Of a stretch of 64,000 bases of DNA, positions 16,937 through 26,022 are shown piece by piece. A program made the translations under genes and the position numbers. Under the pieces are notes generated by a model that had not been told where the DNA came from, made no database searches, and saw only the letters and a program-made list of their open reading frames with translations. Origin of the DNA: Arthrobacter sp. UKPF54-2 (GTDB lineage Bacteria > Actinomycetota > Actinomycetes > Actinomycetales > Micrococcaceae); assembly GCF_007858535.1 (NCBI RefSeq), contig NZ_CP040174.1, positions 186,001-250,000 on the forward strand, written 5' to 3'. Each line of letters opens with the position of its first letter. Within the stretch, counting starts at the first letter, position 1.

Positions 16937-18259
16937 CTAGGCGGAACCGTCGCGGCCGGCGGGTGCGCCGGCGCGGTCTGCCGCGGGGGCGTCGACCGGG
17001 TCGCGGCCCGTACCGGTGTCCCGGCCGGCGTCGCTGTCGGGGCTGGCCGGGTGTTCCGCCTTGGTGGTCCGGCGCTTGAAGCGGCGGCCCGTGAGCGCGG
17101 CGGGGTCCACGGCGCCTGTCTCGTCCTCCACGGATTCGGCCGCCGGGGCGGCGGTCCGGGGCGGCAGCCCGCGGCGTTTACGGGTCGGCCAGGTCAGGAC
17201 CAGGGTAAGGAGCGCGGCGAGCAGGACCAGTGCGCCGATCACGATGCCGGCGTCAACCCAGAACTGGCCGGGGAACAGCCGGATCAGGGTGTCCTGCAGC
17301 GAGAACGTCCAGGTGCCGTTGGCGAAGAAGACGCGGTGGAACTCGGTGAAGAACTGCTCCCAGCCCAGCACCGCGAGCACGCCCAGGCCGATGATGATCA
17401 CCAGGGTGGCGATTGACCCGGCAAACAGGCCGCGGCGGACACCGCCGCTGCTGCGGCGGCGCAGATAGAGGATGGCGACCAGGCTGAACAGCACCAGCAG
17501 GGCGCCCGCACCGAACGCGGAGAGGATAACAAGCTTGACGTCCGCCATGTGGCTGACTTCGCCGTCCTTGAACAGCTTGTCGCCGGCGCGGTTGACGAGT
17601 TCGCCCAGGTAGCGCGGGCCGGACCAGTTGCTCAGGTAATCCACCGCGTAGGAGCCGTAGGTCATCCGGTCGTCGGTGCTGAAGCCGTAGCCGTCGCCGG
17701 GGAAGCCCGGGCGGTTGTACTCCACCCAGAGGAACAGCGGGCTGGTCACGGCGCGCACCGCGAGGACCAGCAGGATCACCGGGAAGCAGACCGCGAGCAG
17801 GACCTGCATGACCCGGGGGGCCACCGGCTTGGCGTTGGCGGCCTGTTCGCGTTCGGCGTTGCGGCGCTCCACCTCTTCCCGCGGCGGCCGGACCTGCAGC
17901 GCCGAGGTGGGCAGCGACTCGTTGAAGCCCCCGTCCGCGGCCGGGCTCCCGGCGGGTGCGGCCGAGGCGGCGGTACCGGTGCCGGCGGCCGTTCCCGTGC
18001 TCTCGGCAGCGGCCCTCCGCTCGGCGCGGCGGCCCTGGCGTTCGCCGGCGGCGTGCGCCGCGGAAGGGTCCCCCGGCTCCGGCGTCGTGCCGGTCTGCCC
18101 GGCGTCCGGCGCCGTGTTGCCCCGCCCGGCGTCGGCGGTGCCGGCGGCGCTCGGGCCGGCGGCCGGCTTCATCCAGTCGAAGGCGGGCTCGTCGGCGTCC
18201 TCCGCGGGATCCAGGGGCGGATCCTGCCGCTTCGGAGGGGTGGGGCTCTGTTCAGTCAC
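16937..18259 (-). CDS. TIGR01906/DUF1461 integral membrane protein
   Basis: A 440-residue protein of unknown function. The first 150 residues are low-complexity, rich in Ala, Pro, Gly and Glu, and probably cytosolic. Four to five membrane segments follow (about 156-176, 240-265, 280-300, 340-362), with a soluble loop containing TYGSYAVDYLSNW that is typical of DUF1461. The tail (about 375-440) is charged and disordered. The GTG start at 18259 is the first credible start; longer in-frame sequence upstream overlaps the spoIIM gene in another frame. Expression is probably its own, because spoIIM ends 125 bp upstream. Confidence 0.82.
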   Translation of the reverse strand: MTEQSPTPPKRQDPPLDPAEDADEPAFDWMKPAAGPSAAGTADAGRGNTAPDAGQTGTTPEPGDPSAAHAAGERQGRRAERRAAAESTGTAAGTGTAASAAPAGSPAADGGFNESLPTSALQVRPPREEVERRNAEREQAANAKPVAPRVMQVLLAVCFPVILLVLAVRAVTSPLFLWVEYNRPGFPGDGYGFSTDDRMTYGSYAVDYLSNWSGPRYLGELVNRAGDKLFKDGEVSHMADVKLVILSAFGAGALLVLFSLVAILYLRRRSSGGVRRGLFAGSIATLVIIIGLGVLAVLGWEQFFTEFHRVFFANGTWTFSLQDTLIRLFPGQFWVDAGIVIGALVLLAALLTLVLTWPTRKRRGLPPRTAAPAAESVEDETGAVDPAALTGRRFKRRTTKAEHPASPDSDAGRDTGTGRDPVDAPAADRAGAPAGRDGSA

Positions 18260-18384
18260 TGCAGCTTCGCTTCCGTAGGCTCTCACGCTGCCGGGCCAAG
18301 GGTCCGGCGGCGCCACATATCTGACTTCGAGCCTACCGTCAGGGCCTGAGCAGCGGCGAGGTGCCACCCCGGGGCCAGGCCGAT

Positions 18385-19377
18385 TCAGGCGGCAATTTCG
18401 GTGTATCCGGCATCCGCACTGCCGAGGTCGCCGCTGGCTCCGGCCCGGTTTGCCCGTCCGCCGAACCCGAGCACATAGGCCCAGTAGGCCGCGAGCACCG
18501 CGGCGCCGATCGCGATTTTGGCCCACACCGGAAGGTCGCTGGGCGTCACAAAACCCTCCACCAGACCCGAGACCAGCAGCACCAGCACCAGGCCGAGGGC
18601 CACGGTGATGAGCGAGCGGCCCTCCAGCGCGAGCGCCTGCGAGCGGCGGCGCGGACCCGGCGCCACCACGGACCAGAAGATCCGCAGCCCGGCCGCGCAG
18701 GCCACGAACACGGCCGTCAGTTCCATCAGGCCGTGCGGGAGGATGTAGCTGAAGAACACGTCGGTTTTGCCGGTCGCGGCGAAGACGCCGGCCGCGACGC
18801 CGACGCCCTGGGCATTGGCGATCAGGATCATCGGGACCCAGAACCCCGTGACGCCCAGGGCCACGGCCTGCGCGGCGATCCAGGCGTTGTTGGTCCAGAC
18901 CAGCCCGGCGAAGGATGCCGCGGGATTCTCGGAGTAGTAGTCCACAAAGTCGTGGTCCACGTAGCGGCGGACCGCGGCATCCGAGCCCAGGGCGCGGAGG
19001 GCCTCCGGCGAGTTGCCGATCCAGAGCGCGTACGCCGCGGCGATCAGGCAGAAGACGAGCCCGCAGCAGAGCGTCAGCCAGCGGATCCGGTACAGGGCGG
19101 CGGGCAGCGCGATGACGAAGAACCCGGCGAGGTCGGCCATAAAGTTCGACCGGGCTCCGGTGAACCGGGTGCGGGCCTGGGCGAGGGTCGCCGAGAGCGC
19201 TGCCGACAGCCCGCTCTCGGGCGCCACGGAGCGCAGCAGCGAGAGGTCGGCGGAGGCGCCCTGGTAGAGCCGCAGCAGCTCGTCCGCCTCGGCACCGCCG
19301 AGCCTGCGCTGGTGCGCCAGCGCATGCAGCCGTGCCCACTTGTCCCCGTTCACCAGGGAGAACGCCTCGATGTCCAC
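18385..19377 (-). CDS. SpoIIM-like (DUF95) membrane protein
   Basis: A 330-residue polytopic protein of the stage II sporulation protein M superfamily; the organism type does not sporulate, so the name marks only the fold. The N-terminal ~95 residues are helical and soluble (DKWARLHAL...), followed by six or so membrane segments and the motif LPHGLMELTAVFVA that marks the family. The GTG at 19377 is 6 nt after TAGGGT (19384-19389, minus strand). It is divergent from the RDD gene; in other actinobacteria SpoIIM and RDD proteins are encoded beside moxR and DUF58, which here lie about 8 kb away. Confidence 0.85.
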   Translation of the reverse strand: MDIEAFSLVNGDKWARLHALAHQRRLGGAEADELLRLYQGASADLSLLRSVAPESGLSAALSATLAQARTRFTGARSNFMADLAGFFVIALPAALYRIRWLTLCCGLVFCLIAAAYALWIGNSPEALRALGSDAAVRRYVDHDFVDYYSENPAASFAGLVWTNNAWIAAQAVALGVTGFWVPMILIANAQGVGVAAGVFAATGKTDVFFSYILPHGLMELTAVFVACAAGLRIFWSVVAPGPRRRSQALALEGRSLITVALGLVLVLLVSGLVEGFVTPSDLPVWAKIAIGAAVLAAYWAYVLGFGGRANRAGASGDLGSADAGYTEIAA

Positions 19378-19468
19378 GGCACCACCCTAAGCCCCGGGAC
19401 CCCCATTAGGCCCGCCCGTTGACCCGGATGATTAGACTGTGCCTGACTGGCAGAGGAGCGGGGGCGGG

Positions 19469-20275
19469 TTGAGTTCCATCATCACAGGCGAGGCCGTTGT
19501 GCTCGAGCTGCGCCCGGCGTCGTTCGCCGCGCGGGCGCTGGGGCTGCTGCTGGATGTCCTGGTGCACGCCGCCGCGCTCTGGGGCCTCATCGCGCTGGTG
19601 GGCGCCGCCGCGCCGGATCTGGACCGCGCCGCCCTGGGCGCCCTGATCACCGTGGCCGTGGTGTTCTGCTTTGTGGTGCTGCCGGTCGCGGTGGAAACCC
19701 TCAGCCGCGGGCTGTCGCTCGGCAAGCTCGCCGCCGGGCTTCGGATCGTGCGCGACGACGGCGGTTCCATCCGCTTCCGGCACGCCCTGATCCGGGGGCT
19801 GATCGGGTTCCTCGAAATCTACGCCACCGTGGGCGGCCTGGCGGTCGCCGTCGCCCTCTTCAACGGCAAGTCGAAGCGGCTCGGCGACTTGGTGGCCGGC
19901 ACCTACGCGCTGCGGCGACGGGTCCCGGCCGAGGCGCCCGTCCTGCACCACGTGCCGTTCCAGCTGCAGCCCTGGGCATCGCTCGCGGACATCGGCCGGA
20001 TTCCGGACGCCGCGGCCCGCCGCGCCTCGCTGTTCCTGCGCCAGTGCGGGCGGATGGCCCCCGGCTCCAGGGTGGCGATGGCGCAGTCACTCGCCTCGGA
20101 ATTGGCGGCGCACGTCGCTCCCCCGCCGCCGCCCGGGACTTCTCCGGAGGACTACCTCGCCGCAGTGCTGGGCGAGCGGAGCCGGCGCGAACTGGACCGG
20201 CTGCGGCTCAGCCGGGAACGCAGCGCGCGCCTTGGCGCACGGCTGGGCCGGCTGCCCCACGAACGCGGCCGCTGA
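19469..20275 (+). CDS. RDD family membrane protein
   Basis: A 268-residue protein. The N-terminal ~150 residues form the RDD domain: the RPASFAARALGLLLDVLV start, three or four membrane segments, and the conserved SLGKLAAGLRIVRDDGG motif. The C-terminal ~110 residues are soluble, rich in Arg and Ala, an extension beyond the usual domain. The start is uncertain: the GTG at 19439 directly abuts a TAGACT hexamer (19433-19438), whereas the TTG at 19469 follows GAGGAG (19453-19458) at a normal distance and would sit behind a short leader. I prefer 19469. Divergent from spoIIM by about 90 bp. Confidence 0.82.
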   Translation: MSSIITGEAVVLELRPASFAARALGLLLDVLVHAAALWGLIALVGAAAPDLDRAALGALITVAVVFCFVVLPVAVETLSRGLSLGKLAAGLRIVRDDGGSIRFRHALIRGLIGFLEIYATVGGLAVAVALFNGKSKRLGDLVAGTYALRRRVPAEAPVLHHVPFQLQPWASLADIGRIPDAAARRASLFLRQCGRMAPGSRVAMAQSLASELAAHVAPPPPPGTSPEDYLAAVLGERSRRELDRLRLSRERSARLGARLGRLPHERGR

Positions 20276-20307
20276 CCCTTCCACTGACCCGGCCGCGGCC
20301 GGAGTCC

Positions 20308-21585
20308 TCAGCGTTTGGCGTACTGCGCCCAGGGGATGTTCCAGTCGCCGAAGCCTTCCAGCGGTTCGACGGCGGGCGCGCCGGTGTTCAGGGTCTGCAC
20401 CACATCACCGGTCTTCATGTTGTTGAAGAACCAGGCGGCGTCCGCCGGGAGCAGCCCCACGCAGCCGTGCGAGACATTGAATTTGCCCACCGCGCCCCAC
20501 GCAGATTCGAGGGCCTGGTGGACATACACGCCGGAACTGGTGAGGCGGTTGGCGTACTCCACGGTCAGCGGCGGGTAATAGCCCTTGTCCCCCGGCTTGA
20601 GGCCGATGCTGCCGGCGTTGAACTTGGAACTGCGTTCCTGCTCCATGATCACCGCGTACCCGGTGGGTGAGAGCCAGTCCGCGTCGCCCAGCGTGACGGG
20701 CGCGGTCTTGACCAGCTGGCCGTCGAAGTAGACGTTCATGGTCTTGCTGAGGTCATCGACCACGGCGAGGCGCCGCTGGCCCACCGTGAAGGTGACCTTG
20801 GTGTCGGAGTTGCCGATCATCTTGTTGCCGAAGTCGACGCCGAAGAGCTTCAGGTCCACGGTGACCTGGGTGTTGGCCGCCCAGAACGCCTCCGGCCGGA
20901 TCCGGACGCGGCGGTCCGAGTACCAGCGCAACGCCACGGCCTGGCCGGACGAGGCCGTGACGGTCACTGCCTTCTCCATCGCGGCCTTGTCCAGCACCGG
21001 CTCGCTGAAGACAATCTCGATGGGCTGGCCGGCGCCGACCGTGGTGCCGGCCAATGGATAGACCGCGGCGTCCGCCTCATTGGCCTTCGCGACGGTGGCG
21101 AAGGTCTGGCCTTTCTTCGTTTCGCGCCCGGCCTGGTCCACGATGGTGAAGCTGTACCGGTACGTGGTGTCGAAGTCCAGGGGCTGCTCTGCGGTCCAGG
21201 TCGAGCCGTCCGCGCTCGTGGTCCCAGGCACAGGCCCGCCGCCGGAGTCCGGCTCCAGCAGCACGTCCTTGACCACCCCGTTGACGGCCTTGACCGAGGG
21301 GAGGGAGGCGGGGTTGACGCCCCGGGCGCCGTCGGTGGGCGACACCCCGAGTTCGACCGGCTTCACCACCGGCGCCGCCAGGCCGGCGACGTTGCGCATC
21401 GGCGCGGCCGCCTCCGAGGGCAGGGCGCTGTCGGCCCAGACCGGGGCCGTGGCGGCGCCGATCCCGCCGGCGCCGACGGCGAGGCAGACCCCGGCGACGG
21501 CCAGCATCTTGCCGGTGCTTGGACGGGCGCTCCGTGCGGCGGCCCTTCCGCCGCGAGTGGTCCGGTCGCTCATTCCCTGGTCCAT
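20308..21585 (-). CDS. L,D-transpeptidase with tandem Ig-like domains (copy 1)
   Basis: Exported peptidoglycan cross-linking enzyme of 425 residues, predicted to form 3-3 links. A hydrophobic segment at about 28-46 acts as signal or anchor; two Ig-like domains span about 65-275; the YkuD catalytic domain follows, with the active-site Cys375 in SHGCVGL. The tail GDWNIPWAQYAKR is shared with the next gene. The ATG at 21585 follows GGGGGAG by 6 nt; the TTG seven codons upstream lies inside that site and is not used. Copy 2 is 42 bp upstream on the same strand, so the two may be co-transcribed. Confidence 0.9.
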   Translation of the reverse strand: MDQGMSDRTTRGGRAAARSARPSTGKMLAVAGVCLAVGAGGIGAATAPVWADSALPSEAAAPMRNVAGLAAPVVKPVELGVSPTDGARGVNPASLPSVKAVNGVVKDVLLEPDSGGGPVPGTTSADGSTWTAEQPLDFDTTYRYSFTIVDQAGRETKKGQTFATVAKANEADAAVYPLAGTTVGAGQPIEIVFSEPVLDKAAMEKAVTVTASSGQAVALRWYSDRRVRIRPEAFWAANTQVTVDLKLFGVDFGNKMIGNSDTKVTFTVGQRRLAVVDDLSKTMNVYFDGQLVKTAPVTLGDADWLSPTGYAVIMEQERSSKFNAGSIGLKPGDKGYYPPLTVEYANRLTSSGVYVHQALESAWGAVGKFNVSHGCVGLLPADAAWFFNNMKTGDVVQTLNTGAPAVEPLEGFGDWNIPWAQYAKR

Positions 21586-21627
21586 CGTGTTCTCCCCCAA
21601 TAACAAATCTTCCGGCAGCCGGACGGC

Positions 21628-22854
21628 TCAGTTCGCGTACTGGGCCCAGGGGATGTTCCAGTCCCCGTAGCCGTCGTCGTTCGCCGCGTAGTCGCCGTCG
21701 GTGTTGACCACCTGGACGACGTCGCCGGCGGTCATGTTGTCGAAAACCCACTGGGCGCCGTCCGGGCCGAGCCCGATGCAGCCGTGCGAGAGGTTGGCCT
21801 TGCCGATGAACGGCAGGGCGGAGTCCGTGGCCTGGTGGATGAACTCCCCGCTGGGGGTCAGGCGGGTGGCGAAGTTGACGTCCAGTTCGCCGTAGTAGGC
21901 GGGGTCGCCGGGCTTCAGGCCGATCGAGGCGGCGCTCATGTGCTCCACCCGGTACTTCTCCATCAGGACCAGGTAGCCGCGCGCGGACGGGAACCGGGTG
22001 TCGCCCATGGTGGCGGGCCACTCGCCCACCTGCTTGTCGTTGATGAAGGCCTTGAACGTGTGGGCGGCGGCGTCCGCGACCGCGGTCTTCTTGTCCCCGA
22101 TGTGGATGGTGACCTTTTTGTTAAAGTTGCCGATCTGACCCTTGCCGAGGTCGACGCCGAACAGCTTCATATCCATGGTGATGGTGCTGTTGGCGGCCCA
22201 GAAGTTTTCCGGGCGGTACCGGACCATGGTGTTGCTGAACCAGTGGAAGTCACCCGCCTGGCCGGCGCTGGAGCTGATCTTGATCGCCTTTTCGACGGCG
22301 TCCCGGTTCAGTACGGGCTCGCTGAAGGTGATCTGCAGCGGCTGCGCCACCCCCACCTTCATGCCGTCCAGCGGGTAGATCGCGGCGTCCGCCTCGTTCG
22401 CGGTCGAGACCGTGGTGAAGCTGTGCGTGGTGCTGGTGCTGCGCCCGGCGCCGTCCACGACCGAGTACGTGTAGGTGTAGCGGGTGTTGAATTTCAGCGG
22501 CCCGGCGGCGGTCCAGGCGGAGCCGTCGGCACTGAGCGTTCCGTCCACGGCGTCGCCGGACGCGCTCGTGAGTGCCGCCCGTTCGATCCGGCCGTTGTCC
22601 ACCTTCAGGGTCACCGGGGCTGCGGGGTTGACCTGGGTGGCCGCGTCCGCGGGCGCGGCGGTCAGTTGGACCGGGGGCACCACCGGGAAGGCGAGTCCCT
22701 GCGTGGACCGCTCCGGGGAGGCCGCCTCGGACGCGAAGGACGGGTGGGCCAGCGGACCGGCCGCGGCGAAGACTCCGCCGGCGGCGGCCAGGGCGCACAC
22801 CGCGGCCAGCGCAGCGGCTTTCCGGCCGGTGCTCCAGCTTTTGGGGGCGATCAC
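21628..22854 (-). CDS. L,D-transpeptidase with tandem Ig-like domains (copy 2)
   Basis: Paralogue of the gene downstream, 408 residues from the GTG at 22854. A signal/anchor segment (about 12-32) is followed by two Ig-like domains and a YkuD domain with Cys359 in SHGCIGL and the tail GDWNIPWAQYAN. The two proteins align along their whole length, which indicates a local duplication, but differ in loops and in the linker before the tail (an acidic NDDGYG stretch here). The start is chosen for the AAGGA-like site about 11 nt upstream; an earlier ATG at 22941 would place Arg/Ser-rich residues before the signal. Confidence 0.88.
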   Translation of the reverse strand: MIAPKSWSTGRKAAALAAVCALAAAGGVFAAAGPLAHPSFASEAASPERSTQGLAFPVVPPVQLTAAPADAATQVNPAAPVTLKVDNGRIERAALTSASGDAVDGTLSADGSAWTAAGPLKFNTRYTYTYSVVDGAGRSTSTTHSFTTVSTANEADAAIYPLDGMKVGVAQPLQITFSEPVLNRDAVEKAIKISSSAGQAGDFHWFSNTMVRYRPENFWAANSTITMDMKLFGVDLGKGQIGNFNKKVTIHIGDKKTAVADAAAHTFKAFINDKQVGEWPATMGDTRFPSARGYLVLMEKYRVEHMSAASIGLKPGDPAYYGELDVNFATRLTPSGEFIHQATDSALPFIGKANLSHGCIGLGPDGAQWVFDNMTAGDVVQVVNTDGDYAANDDGYGDWNIPWAQYAN

Positions 22855-22948
22855 GATACTCGGGTCCTTCCAGACGTTACCCTGAAAGCATAGGTGACTT
22901 TCGGCTGCGGGCCGCCGTCGCGCACACCACGATCCGGTCACAAAAAGA

Positions 22949-22974
22949 GGCCCCGGACGGTGACGTCCGGGGCC
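22949..22974 (-). terminator. Intrinsic terminator of ahcY
   Basis: On the minus strand a perfect 10-bp GC stem (arms 22974-22965 and 22958-22949, 6-nt loop) is followed at once by TCTTTTTG, a textbook T-tract. It lies 25 bp after the ahcY stop codon. Confidence 0.9.
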
Positions 22975-22999
22975 CCTGGCCGCACGATGGCGGGTGTGC

Positions 23000-24478
<1,479 letters not shown>

Positions 24479-24628
24479 GGGGATCCTTTGTGGTAGCCGG
24501 AATGGAGCTGAAGGGACTGCAGGTGGTTCGGCGCCGGAGCGCCCGCCGATGGGCCGTGGCGGCAATTACCGTGGTTTCTGACGTCACAGCGGCGGGGCCG
24601 GTGCGCGGCGGGCTGTCGCGCGGGCGGG

Positions 24629-24889
24629 CTACTGCGCGGCGTGGCGGCCGCCGTTGGGCTGGCCGCCGTCGTGCTGGTCGGAGCGGGCCGAAGTGGCGGC
24701 GGCGAGCAGTTCCGGCGGCAGCAACAGCGGGATCCCGTCCTCGACCGTGTACCGGAGCGTCTGCCCGTCCGCGCCCGGGCTCGCGGCGACGAGCTCCTCG
24801 CCTTCCTGCACCAGGGCCGAGCCCGTGACGGGGCAGCGCAGGACGGACAGCAGTTCGGGGCTGATCAGTGGCGTGGTAAGACCTGGCAT
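24629..24889 (-). CDS. Trm112-like protein, zinc ligands reduced
   Basis: An 86-residue protein of the Trm112/YcaR family, whose better-known members are zinc-binding activators of methyltransferases. The core PELLSVLRCPVTGSALV...YTVEDGIPLLLPPEL matches the family. Only one cysteine (Cys19) remains; the second cysteine of the usual CPxC and the pair further on are absent, so zinc binding is unlikely. The last 25 residues are a polar tail. In related genomes, as I recall, this gene follows a phosphomannomutase gene; none is present here, and the DUF3499 gene lies 82 bp upstream. Confidence 0.78.
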   Translation of the reverse strand: MPGLTTPLISPELLSVLRCPVTGSALVQEGEELVAASPGADGQTLRYTVEDGIPLLLPPELLAAATSARSDQHDGGQPNGGRHAAQ

Positions 24890-24971
24890 GGTGAAGGCTC
24901 CCTGGGGGCGACGCAGCAGGCGCCGGTGGCGTACGGAAATTTCAGTTCCCAGCCTACCGCCAGTTCGCGGC

Positions 24972-25364
24972 TCAGGAGGGTTCGCGCAGGACGCGCAGGT
25001 GCCCGCGGCGGGTACCCTCGGCGGCGGCCGGGGCTTCGAGCGCCGGATGCGGGCTCCGCTGCCCGGGGGCGGGCTCCGCCGCTGCGGGTCGGGCCGCGGC
25101 GGCCTCGCGGACGGCGTGCGCCAGGGCCAGCAGGTCATCGGGTCCGGGGCCGGCGGGGGTGGCGGGCATCGCTAGCCGCAGGACTTCCCAGCCGCGCGGC
25201 ACGGTCAGCGAGGAGGCGTGCTGCTCGCAGAGGTCATAGCAGTGGGGTTCGGCGTAGGTGGCCAGCGGGCCGAGGACGGCCGTGGAGTCGGCGTAGACGT
25301 ACGTCAAAGTCGCCACCGCCGAATTGCGGCAGGCGGATCTTGAACACTGACGAATTGCACCCAC
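24972..25364 (-). CDS. DUF3499 family protein
   Basis: A 130-residue actinobacterial protein of unknown function. The N-terminal half holds four cysteines in the pattern RQCSRSACR and CYDLCEQHASSL, suggesting a small metal-binding module; the sequence between them (VATLTYVYADSTAVLGPL) is the conserved core. The C-terminal half is a low-complexity Ala/Pro/Glu tail. The GTG start at 25364 is preceded by TAGTCT 8 nt away. It is divergent from the degenerate zincin gene, an arrangement also found next to whiB2 in mycobacteria as I recall. Confidence 0.85.
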   Translation of the reverse strand: MGAIRQCSRSACRNSAVATLTYVYADSTAVLGPLATYAEPHCYDLCEQHASSLTVPRGWEVLRLAMPATPAGPGPDDLLALAHAVREAAAARPAAAEPAPGQRSPHPALEAPAAAEGTRRGHLRVLREPS

Positions 25365-25473
25365 GACATCACAGACTACTCCCCCCGGCCCCCGGCACCG
25401 CGCATTGAAACGCCCCGTGCGGCCCGCCGCCCACCGTCTCGCAGAAATCAGGCGCCGGGTTTAGAGTCAAGAT

Positions 25474-25974
25474 ATGCAGTCATCGCACCATGTTCCCGGC
25501 TTTACGGTCCGGTTGGCTGACCCCGCCGCCGGCGGCACCGCCACGGCCAAGGGCTTCCGGCAACGCCGCCGGAACCGGCATGGCCGAGGCCTCCGCGGCG
25601 AGTTGATGCTCCCCACCCTGCCCGGCTACCGGACCCGTTCGGACCGTTTCGATGACTTTGTCCTGGATTCGGCCCAGCGCCTGCATGACATCTGGGGCAA
25701 ACCACTGGACGGTGTCCGCTTCGCCGTCGAGGAAATCCCGCCCGGCCTCGAACAGCTCGTGGCCGACGGCACGCCCGCGCCGATGGGCAGCTACGCCCCG
25801 GCGACGGCGGAGGACGGCCCCGTGATCACGCTGTACCGGAGGGTCGTGGAGCAGGCCTGCGGCAGCCGCGAAGAACTCCAGGACCTTGTGCACGACGTCG
25901 TGGTGGAGCGCACGGCGGAGATGCTCGGCGTCCCGCCGGAGTCGCTGGACCCGGTCTACCGCCGGCGGTACTAG
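25474..25974 (+). CDS. Zincin-like metallopeptidase-family protein lacking HExxH
   Basis: A 166-residue protein of the small metallopeptidase family PF06262 (zincin-1 type). The fold signature is visible as FDDFVLDSAQRLHD, VRFAVEEIPPG and VITLYRRVVE. Where catalytic members have HExxH, this protein reads HDVVVE (about residues 140-145): the first His stays, Glu is replaced by Asp and the second His by Glu. It is therefore probably not a protease. A basic stretch (RQRRRNRHGRG) occurs near residue 30. The ATG is 6 nt after TAGAGT (25462-25467), implying leaderless expression. Divergent from DUF3499 and convergent with DUF5719. Confidence 0.82.
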   Translation: MQSSHHVPGFTVRLADPAAGGTATAKGFRQRRRNRHGRGLRGELMLPTLPGYRTRSDRFDDFVLDSAQRLHDIWGKPLDGVRFAVEEIPPGLEQLVADGTPAPMGSYAPATAEDGPVITLYRRVVEQACGSREELQDLVHDVVVERTAEMLGVPPESLDPVYRRRY

Positions 25975-26022
25975 CGCCACCGTCCCTAGGCCGTTAACCC
26001 GGCCGAACTCCGGCCGAACGTG

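Noticed and set aside
18260..19339. N-terminal extension of the DUF1461 protein to 800 residues
   Set aside because: This stretch lies over spoIIM in another frame and translates to Arg/Pro-rich sequence with no family match.
24479..24628. S-adenosylhomocysteine riboswitch upstream of ahcY
   Set aside because: The conserved core of that riboswitch was not recognised in the 150 bp available.
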